This document shows, piece after piece, positions 10,801 through 19,959 of a stretch of 64,000 bases of DNA. Numbering within the stretch: position 1 is the stretch's first letter; each line of letters opens with the position of its first letter. Made by a program: the position numbers and the translations under genes. Below the pieces are notes generated by a model, which saw only the letters and a list, made by a program, of their open reading frames with translations, did no database searches and was not told the DNA's origin. This DNA comes from Mesonia ostreae (lineage in GTDB: Bacteria; Bacteroidota; Bacteroidia; Flavobacteriales; Flavobacteriaceae), in the NCBI RefSeq assembly GCF_031845265.1, contig NZ_JAVRBG010000008.1, positions 62,001-126,000 of the forward strand, written 5' to 3'.

Positions 10801-13800
10801 GACCAATTCACTCCTTCTGCTATTGGGTAAGGGGGATACAGGCAAGCGATCCACAGTATTACTCTTCTCCCATTTGAGCTTAATGGTAAAGGATTTACAA
10901 ACTTTGGCAAAAATAATTTTTACACAAGCCCTGATCCTCACTTCTGCATAAATCAAGAAAGGTTTGGCTGCTTCCGCAGAGAAAAGGGCATTCAGCTCCA
11001 ACGATATCCCTATGATCCAGATATCAATATCAATACCGCCACCAGCAGCAATATAGCCTCCAATTTGTGGACGCTCAAAACTTATGAACCCACCTACCTC
11101 TAAATATGCGTATAGGTGTACTTTTGCGGGACCGAAGCGTTTTCTCAAATCAAACTCTGCTCTTGCTCCAGCTTCAATACCCTGTGCTGAAAGCATCAAG
11201 TAGGTTTGTGCGGTCACGATGGTTAATACCCGGGCACTTATCGGATCTTGTTTTGTTCCAAAATTTACATACCAAGCCGAAGGAGCATCAAAGAAGAAAC
11301 CGGATTGTACTTCGGCATAAAGATCTAATATCCAACCATTATTTGATGGAACTTTAAAATCTGCTCCCATACCCATTTCTATGGAATTGTCTCCCCAAGC
11401 AATAAATGCAAAGAATGGAGGCTCATTTGTACTGTCAAGACCAAGACGTGCACTAAGAATAGAAGCTCGACCATCAATCATAAACAACGTTGGCAGGGAT
11501 AATACTAACATTACCCTTGCTGAAATAGTAGTTCCCCCATCAAAACTGGTACCCAATACTGCTCCTGCACCAAGGGCTACCGGTGCGGTATAGTCTAAAC
11601 TTTCGGGCGGTCCTGAAAATTTGGAAACGTGAATTCCCCTAGGTGGATATGTATAATAATCATACCAAGTATCTTCACCAGACACCAATCCAACAGCCTC
11701 CTTTTCTGCTACATAGGTATAACCCAATAAGCCTCTAAACCCATAAATACCAAGGGGGCCAATAGGGATAGGTGCTGGTAAATCTAGAAATGCATCAATT
11801 ATAAAAGCTGGATGTTTTGGCTGTAATTTCATTGCTGCCCCTCCCGCTATTTTTGCTTTAGGTAGTTTTAAAGAAATTTCACCCACGTACTCTGGCGATT
11901 CGCCTGGTTCGGGTAAGGATAACATTCCATGTATAATAGCTATAGCACTTTCTGGGCTGGCCGTACCAGGAATGACTAAGTCAATTTCTAAAGATTTTAT
12001 ATGAATAAAAGAGTCTCCATCGTCTCCAAAATCATCATTATCTGTAGTGTAGTAATATTTAATCCCGTCCCCACGGACATCAATGCCCAAGGGATCTAAG
12101 CTGATACCGCCGTCAAAGCCCCAGTAGTTGTACTTGCGCATATCGCCGTTGTATTCCAATTGGGTGGAACCGTAATGTACCCCTGTTACGGCCATTTCTA
12201 TGGGCCCGAGGTTTAAAGATATACTGAGCGGGATAAAGCCGTTGCCCCCTACGATTTCAACGGTGCCGTTGTCATAAACCCGTAACTTGGGAATTTCTAT
12301 GATTTGGTTGTCGATGAGTTTGGCCATTACCGGGTTTTCAAACCAGATTTGGCAGGAAGTACCGATATAGAAGTCATCGTTTTCCCTACCTAATTCTAAG
12401 GTCAGGAAGTTAAAGGTCACAAAGTTGAACAGGGTAAACGGGATGCCTTCGGGTTCGGAAGCTGTCAAATTAAAATCGCCTTCTTCATTGATATGCCCAT
12501 TAAGATAGACCAAGGCATCATTTCCTTGTGCATCTTTGAGTTTGGGGATTTTTAACCGCCCGGCGATGTTGGACTCCACAACACTGTTTTGCTTAAAGGT
12601 CAAGGCAAAATGGTTAAAGCCCACTTCCCAATTGCCGATTTTCATATCCATATAGGCTGCCCCGTTATTGGGTTGCCCGCCTACGGTTTCCAGGGCAATG
12701 GTGCCTGATACCCCTCCGGTACCTATGAGCATATTGTATCCGGCTAGTTGGAGGGTGGAGTTGTCGATGTTGTTGAACCAATTTTTGGGAAGGGTTACCG
12801 CTACATATTGGGTATAGATTCCGATAAAATCCTGAGACCGACCATCCAGATCAGCTTCTATAATATTGGAATTTTTGCTTAAATCCAATTTGGCATTTAC
12901 AATATCTATCCCCAGACCTGTATTTCCGATTTGTGAGGGATGATTAAGGCTTACTGCCATCTCTTCACGGAAATTGATCCCTCCTTGTGTACTAAATTCC
13001 AAGTCCCCTGCATCAAAAACAAGGATGCTTTGTTCCGGATCGGGGATCGGGTTTCCTGAAGCATCCACGGGAAGCAATATGTTTCGAGGGAAGGCAAAGC
13101 CTATTGCCAATGAGAGTGAGGCCTCTATTTTTGGTATGATTATCCGCTTTATATAATCTTGGATGCTTTCCCCGGTAAGGTTTTGTGCGAACTGGTTTAA
13201 ATTGTTTTGATAGGTTGTATTGTCCGCATCTATAATATAAACCTGGTTGACGACCTCTTGAATACTATCTGAAATTACTGTACTGCCTTCAATCGCCCCC
13301 CGGATCTCCTCGGCCATATTTAACGACGTATCATCTTGCGGATAGGGGATTTCATTGCTTCCAGAAAGGCTATAGTGTTGATTGACCTTATCGACAAATC
13401 CTTCATAATTAGACAATTCATTACTGCCTTCAAAAACCTGAACCGCTGTTTGCAATAAATCCGTATCGCCCAGGCTTAACGTTTGGTTAAGTATGTTTTG
13501 TAAATCAGCAGGCAAATATGAAAACCCTCCCAGATTAAAGCTGCTGATGAGTGCCAAGACCGGCCAGTTGTAGTTAAGTGTAAGCGGGATAAGGGTTTCC
13601 CCGGCATTACCGGGATTAATGGCAATGGAAAAACCCGTGTTGAACAAATCTAACTTGAGCTGCTCCCCAGTAACCAGCACCAAGTTGTAATAGCCCTGTG
13701 CCCCATCATTGCTTTGGACATACTGGAGCTCTTTGTAATAGATTTTATCCAATGCATTCTGTAGACCTGTTTCCAAAAACTGTAATTCTTCCGGAAAGTC

Positions 13801-13848
13801 ATCTAAGCTTACCAAGGTGCCGATATTGGGATAGAAGGATTGTGCCAT
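7819..13848 (-). CDS. Giant protein of unknown function, repetitive beta-rich core
   Basis: About 2009 residues from the ATG at 13848 (MAQSFYPNIG); a longer reading from 13896 would overlap the upstream gene, so the shorter start is preferred. There is no signal peptide. Residues roughly 270-1030 form a long run of amphipathic beta-like segments rich in Gly and aromatic residues (for example GLGIDIVNAKLDL, IAGGAAMKLQPKHP), somewhat reminiscent of large DUF6603-type proteins; this family suggestion is weak. The C-terminal third carries a Cys-rich helical region (CTEQNGDCQKDEKLCELYN; later ECDCND). It sits between a Sec-signal protein gene (stop 5 nt upstream) and the 2084-aa giant gene (11 nt downstream), a tight operon. 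I cannot assign a biochemical function. Confidence 0.75.
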   Translation of the reverse strand: MAQSFYPNIGTLVSLDDFPEELQFLETGLQNALDKIYYKELQYVQSNDGAQGYYNLVLVTGEQLKLDLFNTGFSIAINPGNAGETLIPLTLNYNWPVLALISSFNLGGFSYLPADLQNILNQTLSLGDTDLLQTAVQVFEGSNELSNYEGFVDKVNQHYSLSGSNEIPYPQDDTSLNMAEEIRGAIEGSTVISDSIQEVVNQVYIIDADNTTYQNNLNQFAQNLTGESIQDYIKRIIIPKIEASLSLAIGFAFPRNILLPVDASGNPIPDPEQSILVFDAGDLEFSTQGGINFREEMAVSLNHPSQIGNTGLGIDIVNAKLDLSKNSNIIEADLDGRSQDFIGIYTQYVAVTLPKNWFNNIDNSTLQLAGYNMLIGTGGVSGTIALETVGGQPNNGAAYMDMKIGNWEVGFNHFALTFKQNSVVESNIAGRLKIPKLKDAQGNDALVYLNGHINEEGDFNLTASEPEGIPFTLFNFVTFNFLTLELGRENDDFYIGTSCQIWFENPVMAKLIDNQIIEIPKLRVYDNGTVEIVGGNGFIPLSISLNLGPIEMAVTGVHYGSTQLEYNGDMRKYNYWGFDGGISLDPLGIDVRGDGIKYYYTTDNDDFGDDGDSFIHIKSLEIDLVIPGTASPESAIAIIHGMLSLPEPGESPEYVGEISLKLPKAKIAGGAAMKLQPKHPAFIIDAFLDLPAPIPIGPLGIYGFRGLLGYTYVAEKEAVGLVSGEDTWYDYYTYPPRGIHVSKFSGPPESLDYTAPVALGAGAVLGTSFDGGTTISARVMLVLSLPTLFMIDGRASILSARLGLDSTNEPPFFAFIAWGDNSIEMGMGADFKVPSNNGWILDLYAEVQSGFFFDAPSAWYVNFGTKQDPISARVLTIVTAQTYLMLSAQGIEAGARAEFDLRKRFGPAKVHLYAYLEVGGFISFERPQIGGYIAAGGGIDIDIWIIGISLELNALFSAEAAKPFLIYAEVRIRACVKIIFAKVCKSFTIKLKWEKSNTVDRLPVSPLPNSRRSELVKGVHMLTNEAFELNVFTSAPSASQINKVIPLDTYIEFKTQKGLVPGAVSGKIGGYTFAPENTVDLIPPQKTVRGGREVRQVRHRYSIEDIEIKAWNGSSWKDYHPFEAVVDSDNRPNVADLRLGYWQIKEKQYDTIRLMATTPFTYMEAGEPGWHIPEQYGLGPSTLYCQETLKKEHCSNVLNKNVGQKYYPPTQYNGSFINGAYYTLTGYTGYEIINGNAVPVNNEYMEVTIEGNVHGFAKSLSFNNDNGLIIYLPEASVKVKLLLTTLGHGVTIKYYRSIINDSISLVQYELVHQEYKTTSQLNSVVEYLNEDKPITKVIIQPENPNALTIQAIEEQINQLFAVTYEETSGIVNITEPNDRERYYELLDELNKLKTSGCTEQNGDCQKDEKLCELYNQLLALFESCFIYPVSEKEIELLLRQQDCFNQFHSILLSFDKANPDYHLIESMRELYIRFKEQLNKLNELMNRYPEEISASALISFYYEFRVTTINILEFIKERGECDCNDSPQLRCNTSLQQICWLSFEDHQWNETVPGMEAIQEDFESMIDALQKEAQPIWRPNTPYYIKYTLKDEVDNGDSSPGNYNFYYGFKTVGPVGHYHKNPASGYLPSGAKPEEYPLTSLRSYIDYNRSYPNANGNLLKSKPLFYGNEQCRISLYFNKPLTEHMFQKWYAYLNMPELEGQMHIAIKDPVTDVVVPYPLPVDYDENTVPIPDQAGYLWEADTDPILPPHIEAINNMIENAELPCEIDLGNPIKPNSTYFTVTLTNLKPQKLYTALFYNAFEKTTDNIVSEPVHEYVFQTSRYLNFAEQVNSYVIEDEKTGSQKQAVFNIRVELTSAAIQKTYGIIANPGGQTNDYPLANQYQDLFDRIIEGVWEMRPLDPPVRTEFLKIINKSTGEVVALLVRNPEPFNNPKIPLNEVEGMIAILFDTGSVNNAYKVLYSNDYSQAIIMHSNLEITASLLNFRFRYMNWNGNAYVVEDTVQVENIIIND

Positions 13849-13852
13849 AAGA

Positions 13853-14971
13853 TTATTTTTTATCGTCAATAAACTGTTCCAGTTGTTCTTTATCAAATTT
13901 TAGCTCATTAGCTTTAGCAAAATCAATAAACTCTTTTATATCAGAATTTTTGTCAATAAAATATTTATAGTATTTAAGAGTTAAATCAAAATCTGACTCC
14001 AAAATCGAGAAGAATTCTGTTTCTTGAAAATCTTTGTATTCTTTGTAAGTATCATCAATACTCATTTCTCTGGACTCTTGTTCTTGTAATAATTTAAACT
14101 CTTCGTGTGTAACATTGCTTCTTAACAGACTCCAGATTTCAAATAAATTTCTATCACACTCTGTTTTGTTGCTTTTAAGCTTGATATCATCAACAGTAGA
14201 TTTCAAAATACTATTTAATATCCTTGGATGATTTTTTGCAATTATTTCAACAGCCTGATTTTCTGTATAATATCCCGGAAATATTTTTGAGTATTCTGGT
14301 CCTACTTTTTCGTCAAAAAGTGATATAAAATGTACTTTTTCCTTCCAGTAATTCTTTGGGTTTTTGTAGTCATAAATATCTTTATCAGGGAAAAATTCTG
14401 TAACATCATTTCTTTCAAAAGATTTAATACCAAACCTTTTATCATAATCCTTAATAAAAAAGATGCCTTCTTTGAACTTGATATTTGAGATATACCTATT
14501 AGGGTTGTAATACGCTTTTTTGCCTTCTACAATATTTATTTTACCTATCGAATCTATTATTGTTCCAAAAAAGTAGTTATTTCCAATACTATTATGTGAA
14601 GGAAAGACAAGGTACATTTTCTGTTTTCCATTTTGGATTATAATTATCTCGTCTATTAATGGGTAAGAAAAATAAAACCTATTTTTTGTTTTGGATTTAT
14701 AAATTAGGTTATCACAATATTTTGGAATTTTTACTTCGTATAGTTCTATATTTTTAACACTTAAAAAATCTTTTGTTATTATATTATTCCAACTATGATG
14801 ATTATAATCAGGCTTTAACCTAATACTTCTCATATAGATATTAGTTTTATCAAAGGATATACCTTTTATATTCTCCATAATGCTTATAGATTTACCTGCA
14901 CACGGAGAAGGCTGCCCCCAAATGTTAATGTGGATAACCAATAAGAATGTTATGAAAATTATTTTCTTCAT
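13853..14971 (-). CDS. Secreted or periplasmic protein of unknown function
   Basis: A 372-residue protein starting with a clear Sec signal peptide (MKKIIFITFLLVIHINIWGQ, likely cleavage after GQ). No recognised catalytic motif. The mature protein is Lys/Asp/Tyr-rich, and its last ~100 residues are predicted helical (EFKLLQEQESREMS, ELKFDKEQLEQFIDD). Its ATG follows the stop of the first giant gene by one nucleotide and its own stop lies 4 nt before the next giant start, so it is co-translated with both. That placement suggests it works with the giants, perhaps as a periplasmic partner; this is inference. It is visibly more AT-rich than the giant gene downstream. Confidence 0.7.
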   Translation of the reverse strand: MKKIIFITFLLVIHINIWGQPSPCAGKSISIMENIKGISFDKTNIYMRSIRLKPDYNHHSWNNIITKDFLSVKNIELYEVKIPKYCDNLIYKSKTKNRFYFSYPLIDEIIIIQNGKQKMYLVFPSHNSIGNNYFFGTIIDSIGKINIVEGKKAYYNPNRYISNIKFKEGIFFIKDYDKRFGIKSFERNDVTEFFPDKDIYDYKNPKNYWKEKVHFISLFDEKVGPEYSKIFPGYYTENQAVEIIAKNHPRILNSILKSTVDDIKLKSNKTECDRNLFEIWSLLRSNVTHEEFKLLQEQESREMSIDDTYKEYKDFQETEFFSILESDFDLTLKYYKYFIDKNSDIKEFIDFAKANELKFDKEQLEQFIDDKK

Positions 14972-14972
14972 A

Positions 14973-17900
14973 TTATAGACTATTTATCATTTTTTCAATG
15001 ATATATTTTATATCTGTAAGCATTTGATCCCTATCAGTAACTGGGTCTTCTTTTAAAAACCCTATATGGATATGGCCAGTTTTAAGATTAGGACGTAGTG
15101 TGTTTCTCAAATTGGATACACGATAGTGTATCTCATTTGAAAAATAAAATTGTCCAGATCCCATACGAGCTTTGATTTTGAAATTTTGAAAATTGCCAGT
15201 CCAAGGTTGAGAGTCAGGATAATTCATCCAAGAAGGAAATTTGATATAATCAGAATCACCAGAATCAACAAATTTTAAATCATTTGACACTTGAGAATTA
15301 TTAAAAAAATTGTGGTCATCAAATTGAGGTTTACCAGGATCTAGAAGATGCATATCAATTGGAATTACTGAACGATTATTCCAAAATGTATATGGCGGCC
15401 GATATATTTGAAATGCTCTTGATAAAGAATGCAAATTAGTTACATTTTGATTAAGTATTTCAGGTGAAATTTGATCAGCATATATCTCCCAATACGCTCT
15501 ATGGTTTAAACCTATTACGCAGGGACTTCCAGGTATTTCTAACACATTACCAACCGCTAATTCTCCATATGGCAATATATTCTCAATAAATGTCTCGCCA
15601 ATATTCAGGTTAGTGTCTAAGCCTGTTTGGGCATTATTACCATCTAAGGTTCCATATCTAAAATCTGAAGCAAACCTATCAATTTGAAAATCATAGTTAT
15701 CTATTCCATAACTAAATGTAATAATCATATCTACTAGTGGGATAAATGGTCTAAAGAATTTCTCTACTTGTTCATCATTAAATTCCTTGTACCGAACCGG
15801 GAAAATAGTAGAACGAATAACACCTACATCATTTCCACCAGAGTCTTCTATTAACTCACCGTCTAATGCTAATGCTATATTTCCACTTGAATTAGAATTA
15901 TATCCTTCCCAATCAAACCCTGCTCCAAAAGGGTCAAAACCTGATATCAATACTTTTTTATAATTTGATGGATAACCGGAGAAGCTTGGTAGGGCACTAC
16001 CGCTCCAACCTCTGCTTGTTTTTTCAAAAACATCTGAAAAGTATTGATATCCACTTGCACTATCTACAACAGTTTTATGATTCTTAAGTACTAATTGCAT
16101 CATCAACCGAACAAGGTAAAAAATACCGTCCTTATTGGTATAAGGCTGGTTCGCCTCTCTTATTCTTTGCCTTGCTAAAACAATTAATTCAGCTCCTTTT
16201 TGGGATAAAAGGGTTTCAATTTCATCTACAGGAACTGAAGAATTCGAGTGATTTGAATATAAAATATCTAGCTCATTCCTTAATTCTAAAGGTAAAGTAT
16301 TTAAAACTCCCGTCAATGTATATTGCCCATTATTTAGGGTGTGTCCATCTATCAGATAAAGTTCTCTATTACTTTTTCCTCCAGAAATATTACTCCACAA
16401 AGTTCCTAACTGTTTTATTTCTTCATTAGTTTTGTTAACTAATTTAGATAGACTTTGATTATTAATATCTAATAGTTCATCAAGAGCTTCATCTAAAACA
16501 ATTGCAGATTGAGAAGAACCCGTTCTTGCATATTCCGGTGATGTAAAAATCAAACCGTCACGGGAATAGATTTCTTTATATACCGTAGTTTCAGCATAAT
16601 CTCCCGAACTGTCTAACCCCGCTATTACAGCGTGATATTTGTAGTAAGGCTCATAGTCTTTATCCCGTAAGCGGTTGCCTTGCGGTTTTAGCTTTAGCAT
16701 CTGCAAATGATAAGGAGAAAGGTCTGCTGCAGCTGCAGTCTTTAAATCTTCAAATTCCAGTTTTTTTAAGCCAAGAAGAAGTATATTTTCTTTTACTTTT
16801 ACACTGCTTTCATAAGCAAGCGTAGCAATAAAGTTTCCGGTAGTAGGTTGGAGACTATATTTTTCTATTTTAAAATCTGGAGAAGTTTTCTGTAATGTTT
16901 CTATGAAGGATTTGTCGTTATGGGTTGCTCCTTTATAATTAAATAGATTGGAATTTTTACTCCCCGTTTTTTTAAAATAAAACTGAGGCACTGTATAAAA
17001 TAAAATATTATCGTTGTCCGGTGGATTGGGGCTTGTCGAAAGATCTGTTTCGGAGACCATTCCTGTTTCCATTATACAGCCAAGCCCTTGTTTATCAATA
17101 TCATTGTTAAAAATAATTTCTGTATTACCGCTTGCGTATGTATTAGATGCTACGGTATTAACCGTTTCCACTCCTTTCTTTAAAAATATCCTTATTTTCT
17201 GTCCTATGGCAAAAGCAGAAACACCAGAAAGGTCAATTGATTCCGCGATGACTTTTTTATTGCCATAATCAATAGATATAGCAGCTTCAATTGTGATTTT
17301 TAATTTATCTCCTATTTGTAATGCTCCCGGAAAACTTTCCAAAACCGTAATAGCAGTACTCGTAGAGGTTGGATTTTCTACTTTTATTACATTGTATTCA
17401 CCTACATTTTGTGGGTTTGTGGAGTTAATAATATTAACTTTATTCGTGATTTGGGCATCAATTTTCTTATTAATGGTAATTGTCTTTAATGAAGAATCTA
17501 AATTGGTTATATCCTCCTCCATATCTCCTAATACAAAGCCATGGTTTAACCCATCAAAATACTTATGATGGCTACTTCCAATCCATTGTACCCCATCTTC
17601 ACTGTCCCAAGGAATTTGAGTAGTTATAGGACCAAATAGATAATCGGTAGGGTTCTCCTGTGGAAAGGAATCTGCATTGTCATTTAATCTCAACTGCTTG
17701 ATATAATCCAACTTTACCACAGTAGCCAGTTGTTCAGTTTCACTGGGTACGTTAGGTACTCTTAGGGTAATAGCATTGGTAAAAGCTGGTAAGGGATTGG
17801 GAATAGGGGTAGGTAATAAATGGGTTTCATCTGTAAAATAAACCCTATTGGAGGTATCATTGCTTAAAGGCGGGTCTATTTCAGAGTTGGGAGAAAGTTC

Positions 17901-19016
17901 TACACTCCACCCAGCAAGTAAGGGTTTTTCATTATCGTTAATCCTTAGAGCAATAGAAAATTCGTTTTCTTCATTACTTCCAGAGGTGATTACATCTACT
18001 ACGTGTACCGCCCAATCGCTGGTGTAATATTCTTTAAAAGTATTATTATAATTGGGGTTATTGATATTTTCAATTTCATCTGAAGTTAGTGCAATTTTAA
18101 ATTCTTTATTATCATTTGAGGTTCCCGTATCACCAATATAATTGTCATAATAATTGTAAGAATAGCCATTTTCGTTACGTATATCCAGATAGACGTTATT
18201 TTTTGTGCTGAAAGGAGTTAGAAGTGTATTGTAAATAACAACTTTTGTTTCAGCAGGAGGATCATTTACATCGCCATTACTATTACGGTATTCAATCCCT
18301 TCTTTTATATCATAATGCAAGCCATAAAAAGCGGCGGGATCGACAAAGTGACGAACAAGATCTCTTTGCCATTTCTTTTCGGCTGGACTCATATTACCAC
18401 TAATCTCTATTTCAAATTTTTCTTTTTTAGCCAACTTCACATCCACAAAAAATTCTGGGTTTTCTAATATAACTTCTATTCCAATTTCCCCTATGGCAAA
18501 ATTCCCAAGTTCAATTCCGCAATCAATCGTAAATAACTGAGAAGATGCAGCTAAGCTTTTAAAAAAGAATTCGTCTATATTTTTATCGTTTGCAGGTGCA
18601 AGAACATTACCAAATAAAGCTTCAAGGGGAATATCATCTCCCGGAGCCCTGTCTTGTTGGATTGTCTGCATTGCAGCCAATAATTCAGAGCCGGAAGTAT
18701 TTACTTTGTTGTCAGGGTCGGTCAGGTCGTTATTATGTATAAAATCGGTTATGCTTAACCCTCGGTAGATAATGTGTTTTACGGGCAGTTTTAATTCTTT
18801 TTGATTATGGGGGCGAAGAATAAGGTTTACCTTATCTGCATTGGTAGCTTGTTGCTGCAATAGGATTGTTCCCTGTACCATCGCATAAGCTTTGGTATTA
18901 GAAGAAATGGTAAATGAACTGCTTACCCGGAACTTATCGGCAGATTCTACACCATAACTTTGGCTTGCTGATTGGGGTGCTATGGCTGTTGAGGTAAAAA
19001 AAGCTAATGCAGACAT
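14973..19016 (-). CDS. Giant protein ending in a pyroglutamyl-peptidase-like domain with altered active site
   Basis: About 1347 residues from the ATG at 19016 (MSALAFFTST); an in-frame TTG at 19103 would add 29 residues containing CDKCKE and cannot be excluded. No typical signal peptide. The first ~1000 residues are unrecognised. The last ~330 residues resemble pyroglutamyl peptidase I (peptidase family C15): KKVLISGFDPFGAG matches the family's N-terminal strand and glycine loop; QIDRFASD aligns with the motif holding the catalytic Glu, which is Asp here; FYFSNEIHY aligns with the LCNYVMY motif, with Ser in place of the catalytic Cys; GHIHIGF matches the motif with the catalytic His. The domain also carries long insertions compared with the ~210-residue enzyme. 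Activity is therefore doubtful. It is the first gene of the giant-protein operon, downstream of the regulon promoter at 19188-19234. Confidence 0.7.
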   Translation of the reverse strand: MSALAFFTSTAIAPQSASQSYGVESADKFRVSSSFTISSNTKAYAMVQGTILLQQQATNADKVNLILRPHNQKELKLPVKHIIYRGLSITDFIHNNDLTDPDNKVNTSGSELLAAMQTIQQDRAPGDDIPLEALFGNVLAPANDKNIDEFFFKSLAASSQLFTIDCGIELGNFAIGEIGIEVILENPEFFVDVKLAKKEKFEIEISGNMSPAEKKWQRDLVRHFVDPAAFYGLHYDIKEGIEYRNSNGDVNDPPAETKVVIYNTLLTPFSTKNNVYLDIRNENGYSYNYYDNYIGDTGTSNDNKEFKIALTSDEIENINNPNYNNTFKEYYTSDWAVHVVDVITSGSNEENEFSIALRINDNEKPLLAGWSVELSPNSEIDPPLSNDTSNRVYFTDETHLLPTPIPNPLPAFTNAITLRVPNVPSETEQLATVVKLDYIKQLRLNDNADSFPQENPTDYLFGPITTQIPWDSEDGVQWIGSSHHKYFDGLNHGFVLGDMEEDITNLDSSLKTITINKKIDAQITNKVNIINSTNPQNVGEYNVIKVENPTSTSTAITVLESFPGALQIGDKLKITIEAAISIDYGNKKVIAESIDLSGVSAFAIGQKIRIFLKKGVETVNTVASNTYASGNTEIIFNNDIDKQGLGCIMETGMVSETDLSTSPNPPDNDNILFYTVPQFYFKKTGSKNSNLFNYKGATHNDKSFIETLQKTSPDFKIEKYSLQPTTGNFIATLAYESSVKVKENILLLGLKKLEFEDLKTAAAADLSPYHLQMLKLKPQGNRLRDKDYEPYYKYHAVIAGLDSSGDYAETTVYKEIYSRDGLIFTSPEYARTGSSQSAIVLDEALDELLDINNQSLSKLVNKTNEEIKQLGTLWSNISGGKSNRELYLIDGHTLNNGQYTLTGVLNTLPLELRNELDILYSNHSNSSVPVDEIETLLSQKGAELIVLARQRIREANQPYTNKDGIFYLVRLMMQLVLKNHKTVVDSASGYQYFSDVFEKTSRGWSGSALPSFSGYPSNYKKVLISGFDPFGAGFDWEGYNSNSSGNIALALDGELIEDSGGNDVGVIRSTIFPVRYKEFNDEQVEKFFRPFIPLVDMIITFSYGIDNYDFQIDRFASDFRYGTLDGNNAQTGLDTNLNIGETFIENILPYGELAVGNVLEIPGSPCVIGLNHRAYWEIYADQISPEILNQNVTNLHSLSRAFQIYRPPYTFWNNRSVIPIDMHLLDPGKPQFDDHNFFNNSQVSNDLKFVDSGDSDYIKFPSWMNYPDSQPWTGNFQNFKIKARMGSGQFYFSNEIHYRVSNLRNTLRPNLKTGHIHIGFLKEDPVTDRDQMLTDIKYIIEKMINSL

Positions 19017-19187
19017 ATAATAGTTATTTAAAGAAGTCAACTTATTTTTGATGTTCAATAGTTTAGTCTCTTTGCACTTATCACAGCTACCACCAACGTG
19101 CAATACAGGTCAATAAACAGGCTTGGTTTTATAGGGGAAGTAAAAAAACAAGACCATAAAAAATCCTTAAAAAGAATTAATACCTTT

Positions 19188-19234
19188 CAAAGGTTAACTA
19201 ATAAAATAAGAAAAGCAATACGTAAAAACACGTA
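19188..19234 (-). promoter_or_regulatory. Regulon promoter 3 (giant-protein operon)
   Basis: Perfect TACGT-N6-ACGTA dyad at 19219-19234. Reading the minus strand, TTGC follows directly (-33-like), and TAACCTTTG (19196-19188) gives the -7 TTTG at exactly nt 28-31 after the dyad. Transcription should start near 19181, leaving a leader of about 80 nt to the TTG at 19103 or 165 nt to the ATG at 19016. Confidence 0.7.
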
Positions 19235-19275
19235 TTTTTTATAAATAACGGTAAGATAATATCTACATAAAAATT

Positions 19276-19300
19276 AAGGCTATGGAAAATCCATAGCCTT
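19276..19300 (-). terminator. Rho-independent terminator of the lipoprotein gene
   Basis: Perfect 10-bp inverted repeat (AAGGCTATGG / CCATAGCCTT) with a 5-nt loop, followed on the minus strand by AATTTTTATG. It lies about 100 nt after the stop of the lipoprotein gene at 19403 and before the giant-operon promoter, so it insulates the two units. Confidence 0.75.
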
Positions 19301-19402
19301 AGAGCCTGTTTAAAATTTATTTAATAATTTGTATATGCTTCTTTTTGGCCAAAATTACGTTAAATTTTCAATTGACGGCCGTTAGTGTTCTAATCGAAAG
19401 GT

Positions 19403-19888
19403 TTATTCACTACAAATAGTCGCCGTATATTTTCCATTAATGTTATTATTTGTGGTACCAGACTCTACTTTTATTTTAAACTCTACAGCATCAGCTGTTA
19501 AGCTAATAACTTCCAAATCAAACCCACTGGAAACACTTAAAAAATCATCGGAATTGGGATCGTTAAAAGATGTATAGATGCCACTTTCATAATAACCTTC
19601 TGCATTGGGAGCAGTGATACTGATAGGAAAAGCTCCTGAAAATTCACCTTTTTCACAACCAAAACCCTCATTACTTAATTGAATTACAAGCATATTTTCT
19701 CCAAAGACTTCTCGCAAGTCTGCACGCGCTCCATCTACAATAAACTCCTCTCCATATAATATACCGCTTAGCGGATCATTTGAAATGCCATCATTGCCAT
19801 TCCCGTTTCCGTCATCGTTGCTATCATCACTGCTACAAGAAAGAAGTGCGATAGAAATAAAAAAAGTAAAAAATAATCTTTTCATCAT
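19403..19888 (-). CDS. Small lipoprotein of unknown function
   Basis: A 161-residue protein with a type II signal peptide (MMKRLFFTFFISIALLSCSS; lipobox LLSC) followed by an Asp/Asn/Gly-rich spacer (SSDDSNDDGNGNGNDG), the usual tether of Bacteroidota surface or periplasmic lipoproteins. The remaining ~120 residues look like a single beta-sandwich-type domain with two Cys (FGCEKG and TATICSE) that could pair. No enzyme motif. It is monocistronic: promoter at 19913-19959 with a leader of roughly 20 nt, terminator at 19276-19300. Sharing the dyad promoter with the peptide cassette and giant genes makes it part of the same regulon. Confidence 0.75.
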   Translation of the reverse strand: MMKRLFFTFFISIALLSCSSDDSNDDGNGNGNDGISNDPLSGILYGEEFIVDGARADLREVFGENMLVIQLSNEGFGCEKGEFSGAFPISITAPNAEGYYESGIYTSFNDPNSDDFLSVSSGFDLEVISLTADAVEFKIKVESGTTNNNINGKYTATICSE

Positions 19889-19912
19889 TATTTGTTTTTA
19901 AATTAATTTCTG

Positions 19913-19959
19913 CAAAAGTCTTGGATAATATACATATATGCAATACGTATTTTTACGTA
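19913..19959 (-). promoter_or_regulatory. Regulon promoter 4 (lipoprotein gene)
   Basis: Perfect dyad TACGT-N6-ACGTA at 19944-19959; on the minus strand TTGC follows directly and GACTTTTG (19920-19913) supplies TTTG at nt 28-31 after the dyad. The predicted start of transcription is near 19906, 18 nt before the ATG. Confidence 0.7.
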
